From Antrihabitans auranticaus (GTDB taxonomy: Bacteria; Actinomycetota; Actinomycetes; Mycobacteriales; Mycobacteriaceae): a DNA stretch of 64,000 nucleotides. Positions 27,241 to 35,777 of this stretch are shown piece after piece. The stretch covers positions 558,001 through 622,000 of the forward strand of contig NZ_JAEMNW010000003.1 of assembly GCF_016481275.1 (NCBI RefSeq), in the 5' to 3' direction. A program made the position numbers and the translations under genes. Within the stretch, counting starts at the first letter, position 1. Every line of letters starts with the position of its first letter. A model generated the notes under the pieces. It did not search any database, was not told the DNA's origin, and saw nothing but the letters and a program-made list of their open reading frames with translations.

Positions 27241-28269
27241 ATGACCACATCAGCAGCAATCATCGGCGGCGGCATCGGCGGGCTCGCCACCGCGAACTAC
27301 CTCATTCAGCACGGTTGGACGGTCGACGTATTCGAACGCGCAGCCGCACTCCCCGACACAGGGACCGCCCTCGGGATGTGGCCCGAAGCTCTCGCCGCGC
27401 TGGACTCGATCGGCGCCGGCGACGCAGTTCGCGCGATCGGCAGTCAGCAGCGGCGTGGCGCAATTCGCCGCGTCGACGGATCGACGATCGCCAACATCAA
27501 CAGCCATCGCGGCACGGCTGTTCTGATCTCGCGTCCGCCGCTCCTGCGCACGCTGGCCGAAGGCCTACCTGACGGGGTCGTGAAATTCTCGTCGCCGATC
27601 GCCACGATCGACGACCTCGCCGGCTACGACGTGATCATCGGAGCAGACGGGGTGAACAGCCGCGTCCGGACCGTTGTCGCTGGGCAGCAGGTCGATCCGG
27701 AGTACCTGGGAGTCAGCGCACTGGTCGGCTGGGCACCGGGCGAAACGGACACCGTCGCAGAAACCTGGGGCGAACAGCGAATCTTCGGCATCAGCCCACG
27801 GGATGGCAACCGCACGAACTGGTTTGCCGCGTATCGCGAACCGGTCGACGCCGACATTCCGGCACACCCGGCGGCGTTCCTACGCAGCACTTTCGGACAC
27901 TGGCACGCGGACGTGCGCGACATTCTCGCGCGGTTCGACGAGGAGTCGATCATCCATTACCGCATCAAGCAGATGCCCAAGCTCGACAGCTACATCCGCG
28001 GCAACGTCGCACTGATAGGTGACGCTGCTCACGCCATGACCCCGAACCTGGGTCGCGGAGCGTGCGAGACGCTCGTCGATGCCGCCACCCTCGGCGCGGC
28101 CCTCGTCGAGCACGGCGTCGAGGGCGGCCTGCACAAATACGACAGAAAGCGTCGCAAACACACGCAACGGCTCGTGACCGGCGCGCGAATCATGAACCGA
28201 CTCGCTCTCAGTACGCGGTATACCGGACTGCGGGATGGACTTTTGCGAGCAGCCGTACAGATTGCATAG
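27241..28269 (+). CDS. FAD-dependent monooxygenase (PHBH/UbiH-type)
   Basis: The 342-residue flavoprotein has the dinucleotide-binding AAIIGGGIGGLATANYL at the N-terminus, the DG motif around VIIGADGVNSRVR (about 137-149) and the GD motif ALIGDAAHAMTPNLGRGA (about 259-276). These three define class A flavoprotein hydroxylases. It is related to zeaxanthin epoxidase-like and PHBH-like enzymes; the substrate is not evident. It diverges from a TetR gene with three operator copies between, so it is probably induced by its own substrate or a related toxic compound. Its 3' end is 64 bases before the salicylate synthase gene but it shares no obvious iron control. Confidence 0.85.
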   Translation: MTTSAAIIGGGIGGLATANYLIQHGWTVDVFERAAALPDTGTALGMWPEALAALDSIGAGDAVRAIGSQQRRGAIRRVDGSTIANINSHRGTAVLISRPPLLRTLAEGLPDGVVKFSSPIATIDDLAGYDVIIGADGVNSRVRTVVAGQQVDPEYLGVSALVGWAPGETDTVAETWGEQRIFGISPRDGNRTNWFAAYREPVDADIPAHPAAFLRSTFGHWHADVRDILARFDEESIIHYRIKQMPKLDSYIRGNVALIGDAAHAMTPNLGRGACETLVDAATLGAALVEHGVEGGLHKYDRKRRKHTQRLVTGARIMNRLALSTRYTGLRDGLLRAAVQIA

Positions 28270-28298
28270 ACGCCCGATTTCGGTGCTAATCTCTGGTC

Positions 28299-28317
28299 CT
28301 AAGTAAGGTTTGCCTTT
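28299..28317 (+). promoter_or_regulatory. Iron box (IdeR/DtxR-type) before salicylate synthase
   Basis: CTAAGTAAGGTTTGCCTTT agrees with TTAGGTTAGGCTAACCTAA at 11 of 19 positions and keeps an AAGG-CCTT inverted core. It ends 16 bases before the start codon of mbtI. It is the weakest of the seven boxes in the siderophore locus; position and gene context support it. Confidence 0.6.
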
Positions 28318-28333
28318 CCAAACTGGAGGACCG

Positions 28334-29650
28334 ATGCCGACGATGGAACAACAACTGCGTATCGACGCGCGAGTCGACCCGCTTGCTGCTGTCACCCGTC
28401 TCGCCGCATCTGGCCGGTTCGCCGAGTACGTGATCTACGAGCGGCCCGACGAGTGGATCTTTGCGGCCGATCCTGTCGGCTCGATCGAGCTGGACACCGC
28501 CGAGTTGCGTTCGGTCTGGAACGGCGAACCGCGCACGATCACCTGGACCGGCCGCCCCGCAACCGTTCTCGACGACGCACTGGCCGGGTTACCGCTGGGC
28601 AATCGCCACGCGTACGGGTGGGTCGGCTTCGAGTTCTGCGCCTACAGCTACGACGCCGCAGCGGCGCTCAGCCAGCCGACCAAGCTGGCGCATCTGATCA
28701 TCCCGCGCATCGAGGTCCGCGTGACCGAGACCGGTGCCACCATCTCCGGCGGCACTCCAGCCGAGCACGACGAGCTGCGCAAGCTGCTCATGGAACCGGG
28801 CACCGTGTCGCACGCCGCGGCCGCTCCGGTCGACATCCGGACCGACCCCTCCGGCTACTGCGACCGGGTTGCCGCTGCCGTCGCGGAAATCCGGGACACC
28901 CAGTACGAGAAGGTCATCCTGTCGCGCAGGGTCGACGTCGGGTTCGACGTCGACATGCCCGCCACCTACCGTCTGGCGCGTCGGCACAACACACCAGCAC
29001 GGTCGTTCCTCTTCAAGCTCGGCACTCTCGAAGCTGCGGGATTCAGCCCCGAACTGGTCGCTTCCGTGGACGAAGAGGGCGAGGTGACGACGGAACCGCT
29101 GGCCGGCACGAGGGCGTTCGGGCGCGGTGACGCCGAGGACCTCGCCGCACGCATCGACCTCGAGTCGGACCCGAAAGAAATCGTCGAGCACGCCGTGTCG
29201 GTGCGGACCTCGCTCGCCGAGATCGCGTCCGTCGCCGAGGCCGGCACAGCCGTCGTCTCGGACTTCATGACGGTCCGCGAGCGAGGGAGCGTGCAGCATC
29301 TCGCGTCGACGGTCCGTGGTCGGCTGTCGTGGCGGCGCACGCACTGGGAGGCCTTCGACGTCCTCTTCCCGTCGGTCACCGCATCGGGAATTCCCAAGCG
29401 CGAGAGCGTCGATGCGATCCTGCGTCTCGACGATGTGCCGCGCGGCCTCTACTCGGGCGCGGTCGTCGTCGTTTCGCCGGGACGGCATCTCGAGGCAGCC
29501 CTGGTCCTGCGTGCGATCTATCAGGAAGACGGCAACGCGTGGTTGCGCGCGGGTGCCGGCGTGATCGCCCAGTCCTCGCCGGAGCGTGAGTTCGAGGAAA
29601 CGTGCGAGAAGCTCTCGAGCGTCTCCCCCTACGTCGTGCCGGCCAGCTGA
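28334..29650 (+). CDS. mbtI: Salicylate synthase (MbtI/NbtS type)
   Basis: The 438-residue protein is a chorismate-utilising MST enzyme. Conserved blocks are TTEPLAGTRAFGRG, SDPKEIVEHAVSVRTSL, GSVQHLASTVRGRL, FPSVTASGIPKRES, GLYSGAVVVVSP and the final WLRAGAGVIAQSSPEREFEE, which carry the Mg and chorismate-binding acids. The full-length, single-domain form fits a salicylate synthase that converts chorismate through isochorismate to salicylate, the starter of mycobactin/nocobactin siderophores. ATG 28334 follows GGAGGA at ideal spacing. The gene next door, on the opposite strand, encodes the salicyl-AMP ligase; the two 3' ends overlap by 22 bases. Confidence 0.93.
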   Translation: MPTMEQQLRIDARVDPLAAVTRLAASGRFAEYVIYERPDEWIFAADPVGSIELDTAELRSVWNGEPRTITWTGRPATVLDDALAGLPLGNRHAYGWVGFEFCAYSYDAAAALSQPTKLAHLIIPRIEVRVTETGATISGGTPAEHDELRKLLMEPGTVSHAAAAPVDIRTDPSGYCDRVAAAVAEIRDTQYEKVILSRRVDVGFDVDMPATYRLARRHNTPARSFLFKLGTLEAAGFSPELVASVDEEGEVTTEPLAGTRAFGRGDAEDLAARIDLESDPKEIVEHAVSVRTSLAEIASVAEAGTAVVSDFMTVRERGSVQHLASTVRGRLSWRRTHWEAFDVLFPSVTASGIPKRESVDAILRLDDVPRGLYSGAVVVVSPGRHLEAALVLRAIYQEDGNAWLRAGAGVIAQSSPEREFEETCEKLSSVSPYVVPAS

Positions 29651-31242
29651 GCTGCCAGCGCGCGCTTGTCGATCTTCCCGACCGGCGTGACAGGCAGATC
29701 GTGTGCCTGCACCACCGAGTCGGGAAGCTTGAAGGCCGCAAGGCCCCGACCGGTCAGGAAGGTCTTGATCTCCGCCAGGGTCGGCATTTCGCTGTCGACA
29801 ACCAATGCGGCGCAGACCTTCTCACCCAGCATGGCGTCGGCGATGCCGACGGCGGCAGCAGCCCGGACAGCCGGGTGCGCGATCAGGTGCTCTTCCAACT
29901 CGTCACATGAGACGTTCTCGCCGCCCCGGTTGATGACGTCTTTGATCCGGCCCGTGACGGCCAAGTGCCCACTCTGGAGCTGACGCACGAGGTCGCCCGT
30001 GCGGTAGAAGCCGTCCGGGGTGAACGCACGCGCATTATGTTCGGGCGCACGGTAGTACCCGCGGATCGTGTACGGACCACGCGTGAGCAATTCGCCCTCC
30101 GCACCGGGCGCGACGTCGTTGCCCGCAAGGTCGACCACGCGGACCTCGTCGGCCGGCGAGAGCGGCCTGCCTTGGGTTTTCGCGACGAGTTCGAGATCGT
30201 CGTCGAGTCTCGTGTAGTTGAGCAGTCCCTCGGCCATGCCGAACACCTGCTGCAACTGGGCACCGAGAGCCGGCGTGATTTCGCGTGCCGGCTGCTCAGG
30301 GAGTCGTGCTCCACCGACCTGCAGCAGACGCAGCGTCGCCAGGTCGGCGTCTTCCCATTCGGTTGCGGCGGTCCACAATTGGGCCAGCGGGGGCACCAGG
30401 CCGGTGACGGTGACACCGTGCCGCTCGATCGTCGCGAACGCATTCTCCGGGCTGGGATCGGCCGTGAACGCGAGCGCTCCACCGGTCACGATCGTTCCCA
30501 GAATTCCCGGGCAGGCGAGCGGGAAGTTGTGCGCCGCAGGCAAAGCCACCAGGTAGGTGTCATCGGGCGTCAGCGCGCAGACCTCGGCGCTTGCGCGAGC
30601 GTTGTACGCGTAATCGTCGTGCGTGCGTGGAATCAGCTTCGGCAGGCCCGTCGTCCCACCCGAGATCAGCAGTACCGCGAGGTCGGAAGGATCCGGCTCC
30701 GGTAGCGGCCGCGGATCCCGGGGCACATCCAGCAACGATGTGAATTCGGCTGGATCCCCGAGGACCAGCACGTGTTCGAGCGTTGCAACGCGCGTCTGCA
30801 CGGTGCGGGCGAGTTCGCGGTAGTCGAACCCGGCGGCAGTCTCGGGGATCACATAGGCGACCGCACCGGAGAGCTCTGCCAGGTGACCGATCTCGGCAGC
30901 CCGGTGCGCGGGCAGACAGAGCACAGGGATCGCGCCCGCGCGTAGCAAACCGAACAGCACCACGACGAACTCCGGAGTGTTCGGCAGTTGCAGAACTACG
31001 CGGTCACCGGGCGAAATTCCCAGCTCGACGAGACCCGCCGCCATGCCGTCCGCTGCCACGTCGAGTTGCTCGTAGGTCAGCGGAACCGCGTCTTTCACGG
31101 CGATCTTCGATGGCCACTTCTGTGCGGCTGTGCGCAGTAGCGAGCCCAGCGTCACACCCTCCCAGAACCCTTCGGACTTGTACCCCGCGGCCAGCGCCGG
31201 ATCGAAGGGAACGAAGCCGTCGAGATGCGGGGTCGTGGTCAT
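29629..31242 (-). CDS. mbtA: Salicyl-AMP ligase (MbtA type)
   Basis: About 537 residues from ATG 31242, with AAAGGA before it. It is a stand-alone adenylation enzyme of the 2,3-DHB/salicylate-AMP ligase group. The nucleotide loop is LLISGGTTGLPKLIPRTHDD, the mid motif is QQVFGMAEGLLNYTRLDD, the late motif is FYRTGDLVR and the hinge/catalytic end is INRGGENVSCDELEEHL with the final lysine in TPVGKIDKR. It activates salicylate with ATP and loads it on the aryl carrier protein at the N-terminus of the divergent NRPS. One strong iron box sits between the two starts and can serve both. Confidence 0.92.
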   Translation of the reverse strand: MTTTPHLDGFVPFDPALAAGYKSEGFWEGVTLGSLLRTAAQKWPSKIAVKDAVPLTYEQLDVAADGMAAGLVELGISPGDRVVLQLPNTPEFVVVLFGLLRAGAIPVLCLPAHRAAEIGHLAELSGAVAYVIPETAAGFDYRELARTVQTRVATLEHVLVLGDPAEFTSLLDVPRDPRPLPEPDPSDLAVLLISGGTTGLPKLIPRTHDDYAYNARASAEVCALTPDDTYLVALPAAHNFPLACPGILGTIVTGGALAFTADPSPENAFATIERHGVTVTGLVPPLAQLWTAATEWEDADLATLRLLQVGGARLPEQPAREITPALGAQLQQVFGMAEGLLNYTRLDDDLELVAKTQGRPLSPADEVRVVDLAGNDVAPGAEGELLTRGPYTIRGYYRAPEHNARAFTPDGFYRTGDLVRQLQSGHLAVTGRIKDVINRGGENVSCDELEEHLIAHPAVRAAAAVGIADAMLGEKVCAALVVDSEMPTLAEIKTFLTGRGLAAFKLPDSVVQAHDLPVTPVGKIDKRALAAQLAGTT

Positions 31243-31262
31243 GAGAGTCCTTTCGGGCACAG

Positions 31263-31281
31263 CTAGGTTAGGCAACCCTAC
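31263..31281. promoter_or_regulatory. Iron box between mbtA and mbtB
   Basis: CTAGGTTAGGCAACCCTAC agrees with the iron-box consensus at 15 of 19 positions. It lies 20 bases before the mbtA start on one side and 24 before the mbtB start on the other, so one operator probably controls both promoters. Confidence 0.88.
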
Positions 31282-31305
31282 TTTAAGTCGGATAGGCTGT
31301 CCGGC

Positions 31306-34300
31306 GTGAACTCAGGGCTCAGTACGGACGACATTCGCGACACCATCGCGCGCGCACTCGACATTCCCGCGCAGGCAATTGCCGATGACGACGACCTGAT
31401 CGCGCTCGGCCTCGATTCCATCCGCATGATGAAACTCGCAGGTGGCTGGCGCAAGCAGGGCTTCGCCGTGAACTTCGCCGAGCTCGCTGCCGACCCGTCC
31501 GTCGAGGCCTGGTTCCAGAGGCTGACCGGCGCGGAACCCGCGCCCGTCGCCACACCCGAGCCGGTGTTCGTTGCGGACAGCAGCGAGCCCTTCCCGCTCG
31601 CCCAGATGCAGCACGCGTTCTGGATCGGACGCTCGGAGAGTCACGAACTCGGCGGTGTGGCTGCGCACCTCTACGTCGAATTCGACGGTGCAGACGTCGA
31701 TCCCAAGGCGCTGGAAAAGGCTGTCGCCGAGCTGGTGCACATCCACCCGCAGTTGCGCGCGCAGTTCCTTCCCGACGGCACCCAGCAGGTCCTACAGACG
31801 CCATTGCATCCGTCCTTCGCCGTGGTCGATCTGCGCGACAGCACCGACGTGCAAGCGCGTCTCGAGGAGCTGCGCGAGGAGAAGTCGCATCAGCGCCTAC
31901 GGGTAGAAGACGGTGAGGTCATCGACGTGACCCTGTCGCTGCTCCCCGCGGGACGCACCCGGCTGCACCTGGACCTCGACATGCTCGCCGCCGACGCCAT
32001 GAGCTACCGGCTTCTGATGACCGACCTCGCCGAGCTGTATCGCGGCGGAACGGTCGCGGCGAGCGAGTACACCTATCGCCAGTACCTCGCCTCTCGCACG
32101 AGCGTCACCCGAGACGCGGATCGCGAATGGTGGCAGAACCGGCTCGCGGACCTGCCCGCAGCGCCGACCCTCCCCCTGGTTCCCGAGTCGGAACGCACCG
32201 ATCCGAATCGCACTGTCCGCTATCACCACTGGCTCGAGCCCGAGGCCAAGGCACGACTGCTGTCGGGTGCCCATACCCGCGGCATCACCCCCGCCATGGC
32301 TTTGGCGTCGGTCTTCGCCGAGACGATCGGTCGCTGGTCCGCCGACCAGCGGTTCCTGCTGAATCTGCCGCTGTTCCAGCGCGAAGCTCTCCACCCCGAC
32401 GTCGATCGCATCGTTGGGGATTTCACGTCGTCGGTCATGCTCGACATCGACGTCAGCGAACCCGCAAACGTCGCCGATCGCGCCCGCGCCCTGCAGAAAA
32501 CGCTGCACACCAACGGCTCCCACAGCGGATATTCCGGCCTCGATGTGCTGCGTGACCTCGGCCGGCACCGCGGCGAGCAGGTCCTCGCACCGATCGTCTA
32601 CACGAGCGCGCTCAATCTCGGTGAGCTGTTTGCAGATTCGGTGTCGAAGGCATTCGGCGAGCCGGTGTGGATCGTGTCGCAAGGCCCGCAGGTTCTGCTG
32701 GATGCACAGGTCACCGAGGTTCGCGGCGGCTTGCTGCTCAACTGGGACGTCCGCGAATCAGCTTTCCCCGCAGGCGTTGTCGACGCGATGTTCGCCCAGT
32801 ACAAGGCCGCGATCGACCGGCTCGCACAAGGCGAAGCAGCGTGGACAGCAGAGGCGACACCGCGCCTTCCCATCGACCAACTCACCGTCCGGTCGAGCGT
32901 CAACGCAACGTCCGGACCGGTCACCGGCCGCGCGCTGCACGAAGGCTTCTTCGCACACGCCGAGGCAACACCGGACGCCGTCGCCCTGCTGTGGGGCTCC
33001 GACGGCCGGCTCACCTATGGCGAGTTGGCCGCGCGCGCACTGAACATCGCGGGCGCGCTGAGCGCCGCGGGTGTGACCGCCGGCGACGCTGTCGCAGTTC
33101 AGCTTCCGAAGGGCCCCGAGCAGATCGTCGCGATCCTCGGCGTGCTCGCGGCGGGCGGCGCGTACGTACCGATCGGCTACGACCAGCCGGTCGCGCGGCG
33201 AGCACAGATTCTCGAAACCGCGCAGGCGGCCGCGGCCCTGTGCGTAGACGCTGCCGAATACGAGCACACCGGAGTTCCCGCGGTGCCGTTCGCCGACGCC
33301 GCCCGGTACGCGGAACCCCTTGCTGCACCGGTGGTTCCCGACGTCGAATCGGTCGCGTACGTGATCTTCACGTCGGGCTCGACCGGCACACCGAAGGGCG
33401 TCGACGTCCCGCACCGCGCCGCGATGAACACGGTCGACGCCGTCAACGAACACTTCGACATGACCGGAGCGGATCGTGTGCTCGTCATCTCGGCACTCGA
33501 GTTCGACGCATCGGTCTACGACATCTTCGGACTGCTCTCCGTGGGCGGATCGCTCGTCGCGATGGATGCCGCGACACGCGAAAACCCCTTCCAGTGGGTC
33601 GAACTCATCAATCGGTACGAGGTCACGATCCTCAACTGCGTGCCGAGCATGCTCGACATGCTGCTGACCGCCGGCGGCGTCGGCGGAACGCTGCGCGCAG
33701 TCTTGCTCGGGGGCGACTGGGTCGGTGCGGACCTCCCGGGCCGCCTGGCCGAACAGGTTCCGACGTGCCGGTTCGCCGGTCTCGGCGGCGCCACCGAGAC
33801 CGCGATTCACTTCTCGATCTGCGAGGTCGTCGAAGCGCCCGCTCACTGGACCGCCGTGCCCTTCGGAAAGCCGTTCACAAACGTGCAGTGCCGCGTGGTT
33901 GCACCGTCGGGCCTGGACTGCCCCGACTGGGTTGCGGGTGAACTGTGGGTCGGCGGCGCAGGCGTCGCACTCGGGTATCGCAACGACCCGGACCGCACCG
34001 CCGAACGCTTCGTCCACTTCGAGGGGCAGAACTGGTACCGCACAGGCGACTTGGCGCGGTACTGGCCGGACGGCACTTTGGAGTTCCTCGGCCGTGCGGA
34101 CCATCAGGTCAAGATTCGCGGCTATCGCGTCGAACTCGGCGAGATCGAAGGTGCGCTGCGCTCGGTCGACGGTGTTCACCTCGCCGTCGCGGTTGTCGTC
34201 GGGAAGGTCGCGCCGAAGCTGGCAGCGGCAGTGACACTCGACGACGCGGTGAGTGCCGACGACATCCTCGCCGCGGTCGGCGAACTGCTGCCCCGCTACA

Positions 34301-34746
34301 TGGTCCCCAGCCGGTTGGAAATCCTCGCCGACTTCCCGCTGACGTCGAACGGAAAGCTCGACCGCGCTGCGGTGCAACGGCTGTTCGACGCCGACGACGA
34401 GGCCGGACAGTTCGTCGCACCTTCGACAAACCTCGAGAAGGCACTGGCAGCGATCGTGGGCGAGGTCATCGGTGCGACGAAGGTCGGCGCGACCGACGAC
34501 TTCTTCTCCCTCGGTGGCGATTCCGTCCTTGCGACGACCCTGATCGCACGGGTTCGCGAGTGGCTCGATGCACCACAGGCCGTCGTTGCCGATATCTTCG
34601 CCGGTCGAAACGTCGCCGGGCTCGCAGGTCGACTCGAATCGAAGGACGCCCAGCACGGACGGTTGGAGCAGGTCGCACAGATCTACTTGGAAGTCGCCGC
34701 GATGGACGAGCACGACCTCGCGGACGCCAGCGTGGTCCAGCGATAA
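31306..34746 (+). CDS. mbtB: NRPS ArCP-Cy-A-PCP (MbtB-like, phenyloxazoline-forming)
   Basis: The 1146-residue synthetase has four domains. An aryl carrier protein occupies 1-75 (ALGLDSIRMMK, phosphopantetheine Ser38). A heterocyclisation domain spans about 95-520, with the Cy motif D-x4-D-x2-S seen as DMLAADAMS (about 226-234). An adenylation domain covers about 545-1020 (YVIFTSGSTGTPKG, FDASVYDIFGLL, WYRTGDLARY, TSNGKLD). A carrier protein follows (DFFSLGGDSVL, Ser1073). It should accept salicylate from MbtA, couple it to Ser or Thr and close an oxazoline ring. M. tuberculosis MbtB ends in a thioesterase; here the protein stops after the carrier, and a separate thioesterase is encoded at 54369-55124. 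The start is GTG, 24 bases after an iron box. Confidence 0.92.
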   Translation: MNSGLSTDDIRDTIARALDIPAQAIADDDDLIALGLDSIRMMKLAGGWRKQGFAVNFAELAADPSVEAWFQRLTGAEPAPVATPEPVFVADSSEPFPLAQMQHAFWIGRSESHELGGVAAHLYVEFDGADVDPKALEKAVAELVHIHPQLRAQFLPDGTQQVLQTPLHPSFAVVDLRDSTDVQARLEELREEKSHQRLRVEDGEVIDVTLSLLPAGRTRLHLDLDMLAADAMSYRLLMTDLAELYRGGTVAASEYTYRQYLASRTSVTRDADREWWQNRLADLPAAPTLPLVPESERTDPNRTVRYHHWLEPEAKARLLSGAHTRGITPAMALASVFAETIGRWSADQRFLLNLPLFQREALHPDVDRIVGDFTSSVMLDIDVSEPANVADRARALQKTLHTNGSHSGYSGLDVLRDLGRHRGEQVLAPIVYTSALNLGELFADSVSKAFGEPVWIVSQGPQVLLDAQVTEVRGGLLLNWDVRESAFPAGVVDAMFAQYKAAIDRLAQGEAAWTAEATPRLPIDQLTVRSSVNATSGPVTGRALHEGFFAHAEATPDAVALLWGSDGRLTYGELAARALNIAGALSAAGVTAGDAVAVQLPKGPEQIVAILGVLAAGGAYVPIGYDQPVARRAQILETAQAAAALCVDAAEYEHTGVPAVPFADAARYAEPLAAPVVPDVESVAYVIFTSGSTGTPKGVDVPHRAAMNTVDAVNEHFDMTGADRVLVISALEFDASVYDIFGLLSVGGSLVAMDAATRENPFQWVELINRYEVTILNCVPSMLDMLLTAGGVGGTLRAVLLGGDWVGADLPGRLAEQVPTCRFAGLGGATETAIHFSICEVVEAPAHWTAVPFGKPFTNVQCRVVAPSGLDCPDWVAGELWVGGAGVALGYRNDPDRTAERFVHFEGQNWYRTGDLARYWPDGTLEFLGRADHQVKIRGYRVELGEIEGALRSVDGVHLAVAVVVGKVAPKLAAAVTLDDAVSADDILAAVGELLPRYMVPSRLEILADFPLTSNGKLDRAAVQRLFDADDEAGQFVAPSTNLEKALAAIVGEVIGATKVGATDDFFSLGGDSVLATTLIARVREWLDAPQAVVADIFAGRNVAGLAGRLESKDAQHGRLEQVAQIYLEVAAMDEHDLADASVVQR

Positions 34747-34761
34747 CTTAGGCTATCCTTC
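34743..34761 (+). promoter_or_regulatory. Iron box before siderophore-binding lipoprotein
   Basis: ATAACTTAGGCTATCCTTC agrees with the consensus at 13 of 19 positions, including the intact core TTAGGCTA-CCT. It overlaps the stop codon of mbtB and precedes the lipoprotein start by 47 bases, giving the transport/oxidase pair its own iron-responsive promoter. Confidence 0.82.
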
Positions 34762-34808
34762 CTAGCCGAAGCACCTATGTGTGCCCTCGCCAGCAAAAGG
34801 AGCTGAAC

Positions 34809-35777
34809 GTGAAACCTGTTACGGGCCGTTGGAAACGTACCGCGGTGGTTCTGGTGGCCGCCGGATTGGCGTTCGGCGTCGCAGCATGCGGTTCCAGTTC
34901 CGACGACGACGCCTCGACGGACACCATCGTCGTGACGGACTCCAAGGGCGAGCAGACGATCACGAAGAACCCGCAGCGGATCGTGTCCATGGACAACCAG
35001 TGGCTCGACAGCCTCCTGGCGCTCGACACGAAGCCGGTCGCCTACATCGACAATCTCTCCGTCGTCGCCGGCTCGGCTCCGCCGTGGGAAGAAGGCAAGC
35101 TCGACGGTATCGACAAGCTGAACCTGGGTGGCGACCTCGTCGAGAAAATCGGCGCGCTCGAGCCCGATCTGATCCTGGTGCCGAACTTCCTGATCGACGA
35201 GCCGACCTACCAGAAGCTCGAGGCACTGGCCCCCACGCTTACGGCGATCACCACGTCCGGTGTCGACCCGTGGGACGTGCGGGTCGAGACACTCGGCACC
35301 ATCCTCGGCAAGGAGGACAAGGCCGACGAGGTCATCGCCGGTGTGAACGCCAAGCTCGACGGGCTCGCAGCGAAGTACCCTGGGCTGCAGGGCAAGACGT
35401 TCGTAACGGCTTATCTCGTCGGGACCAACATCACGGTGCTGGCGGACCCCAACGACGGTTCGGCGAAGATCTTCGCGAAGCTCGGCATGTCGATTCCGCA
35501 GAACCTCATCGACATCGCAGGCCCGACCGGTCGGCCGGCAATATCGACCGAACGCATCGGTGAACTGAACTCGGACATGCTGATTGCCGCGTCGCAGTCT
35601 CCGAACGCGGACCAGTTCAAGGCTCTGCCGGGCTACGACTCGCTGCGCTCGGTGCAGAAGGACGCGGTCTACATCGCCGATTTGACGACGATCACCGCGC
35701 TCAATCAGCCGACAGTGCTTGCGCTGCCCTACGCGCTCGACAAAATCGAGCCCACGCTGGCGAACGCTGCGAAGTAG
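34809..35777 (+). CDS. Iron-siderophore ABC transporter substrate-binding lipoprotein
   Basis: About 322 residues from GTG 34809, with AAGGAGCT before it. A lipoprotein signal peptide ends in the lipobox VAAC (Cys about residue 20), followed by GSSSDDDAS. The mature part is a class III (FecB/FepB-like) binding protein: IVVTDSKGEQTITKNPQRIV, LLALDTKPVAYI, IGALEPDLILVPN and LGMSIPQNLIDI. It should capture the ferric siderophore outside the membrane and deliver it to FecCD-type permeases; the matching permeases and ATPase are at 56387-59282. Its stop overlaps the start of the next gene (TAGTG), so it is coupled to the SagB-type oxidase. Confidence 0.9.
   Translation: MKPVTGRWKRTAVVLVAAGLAFGVAACGSSSDDDASTDTIVVTDSKGEQTITKNPQRIVSMDNQWLDSLLALDTKPVAYIDNLSVVAGSAPPWEEGKLDGIDKLNLGGDLVEKIGALEPDLILVPNFLIDEPTYQKLEALAPTLTAITTSGVDPWDVRVETLGTILGKEDKADEVIAGVNAKLDGLAAKYPGLQGKTFVTAYLVGTNITVLADPNDGSAKIFAKLGMSIPQNLIDIAGPTGRPAISTERIGELNSDMLIAASQSPNADQFKALPGYDSLRSVQKDAVYIADLTTITALNQPTVLALPYALDKIEPTLANAAK

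Noticed and set aside
32758-34713. A 651-codon minus-strand frame opposite the MbtB-like NRPS.
   Set aside because: Shadow; the plus strand has full adenylation and carrier motifs at the same place.
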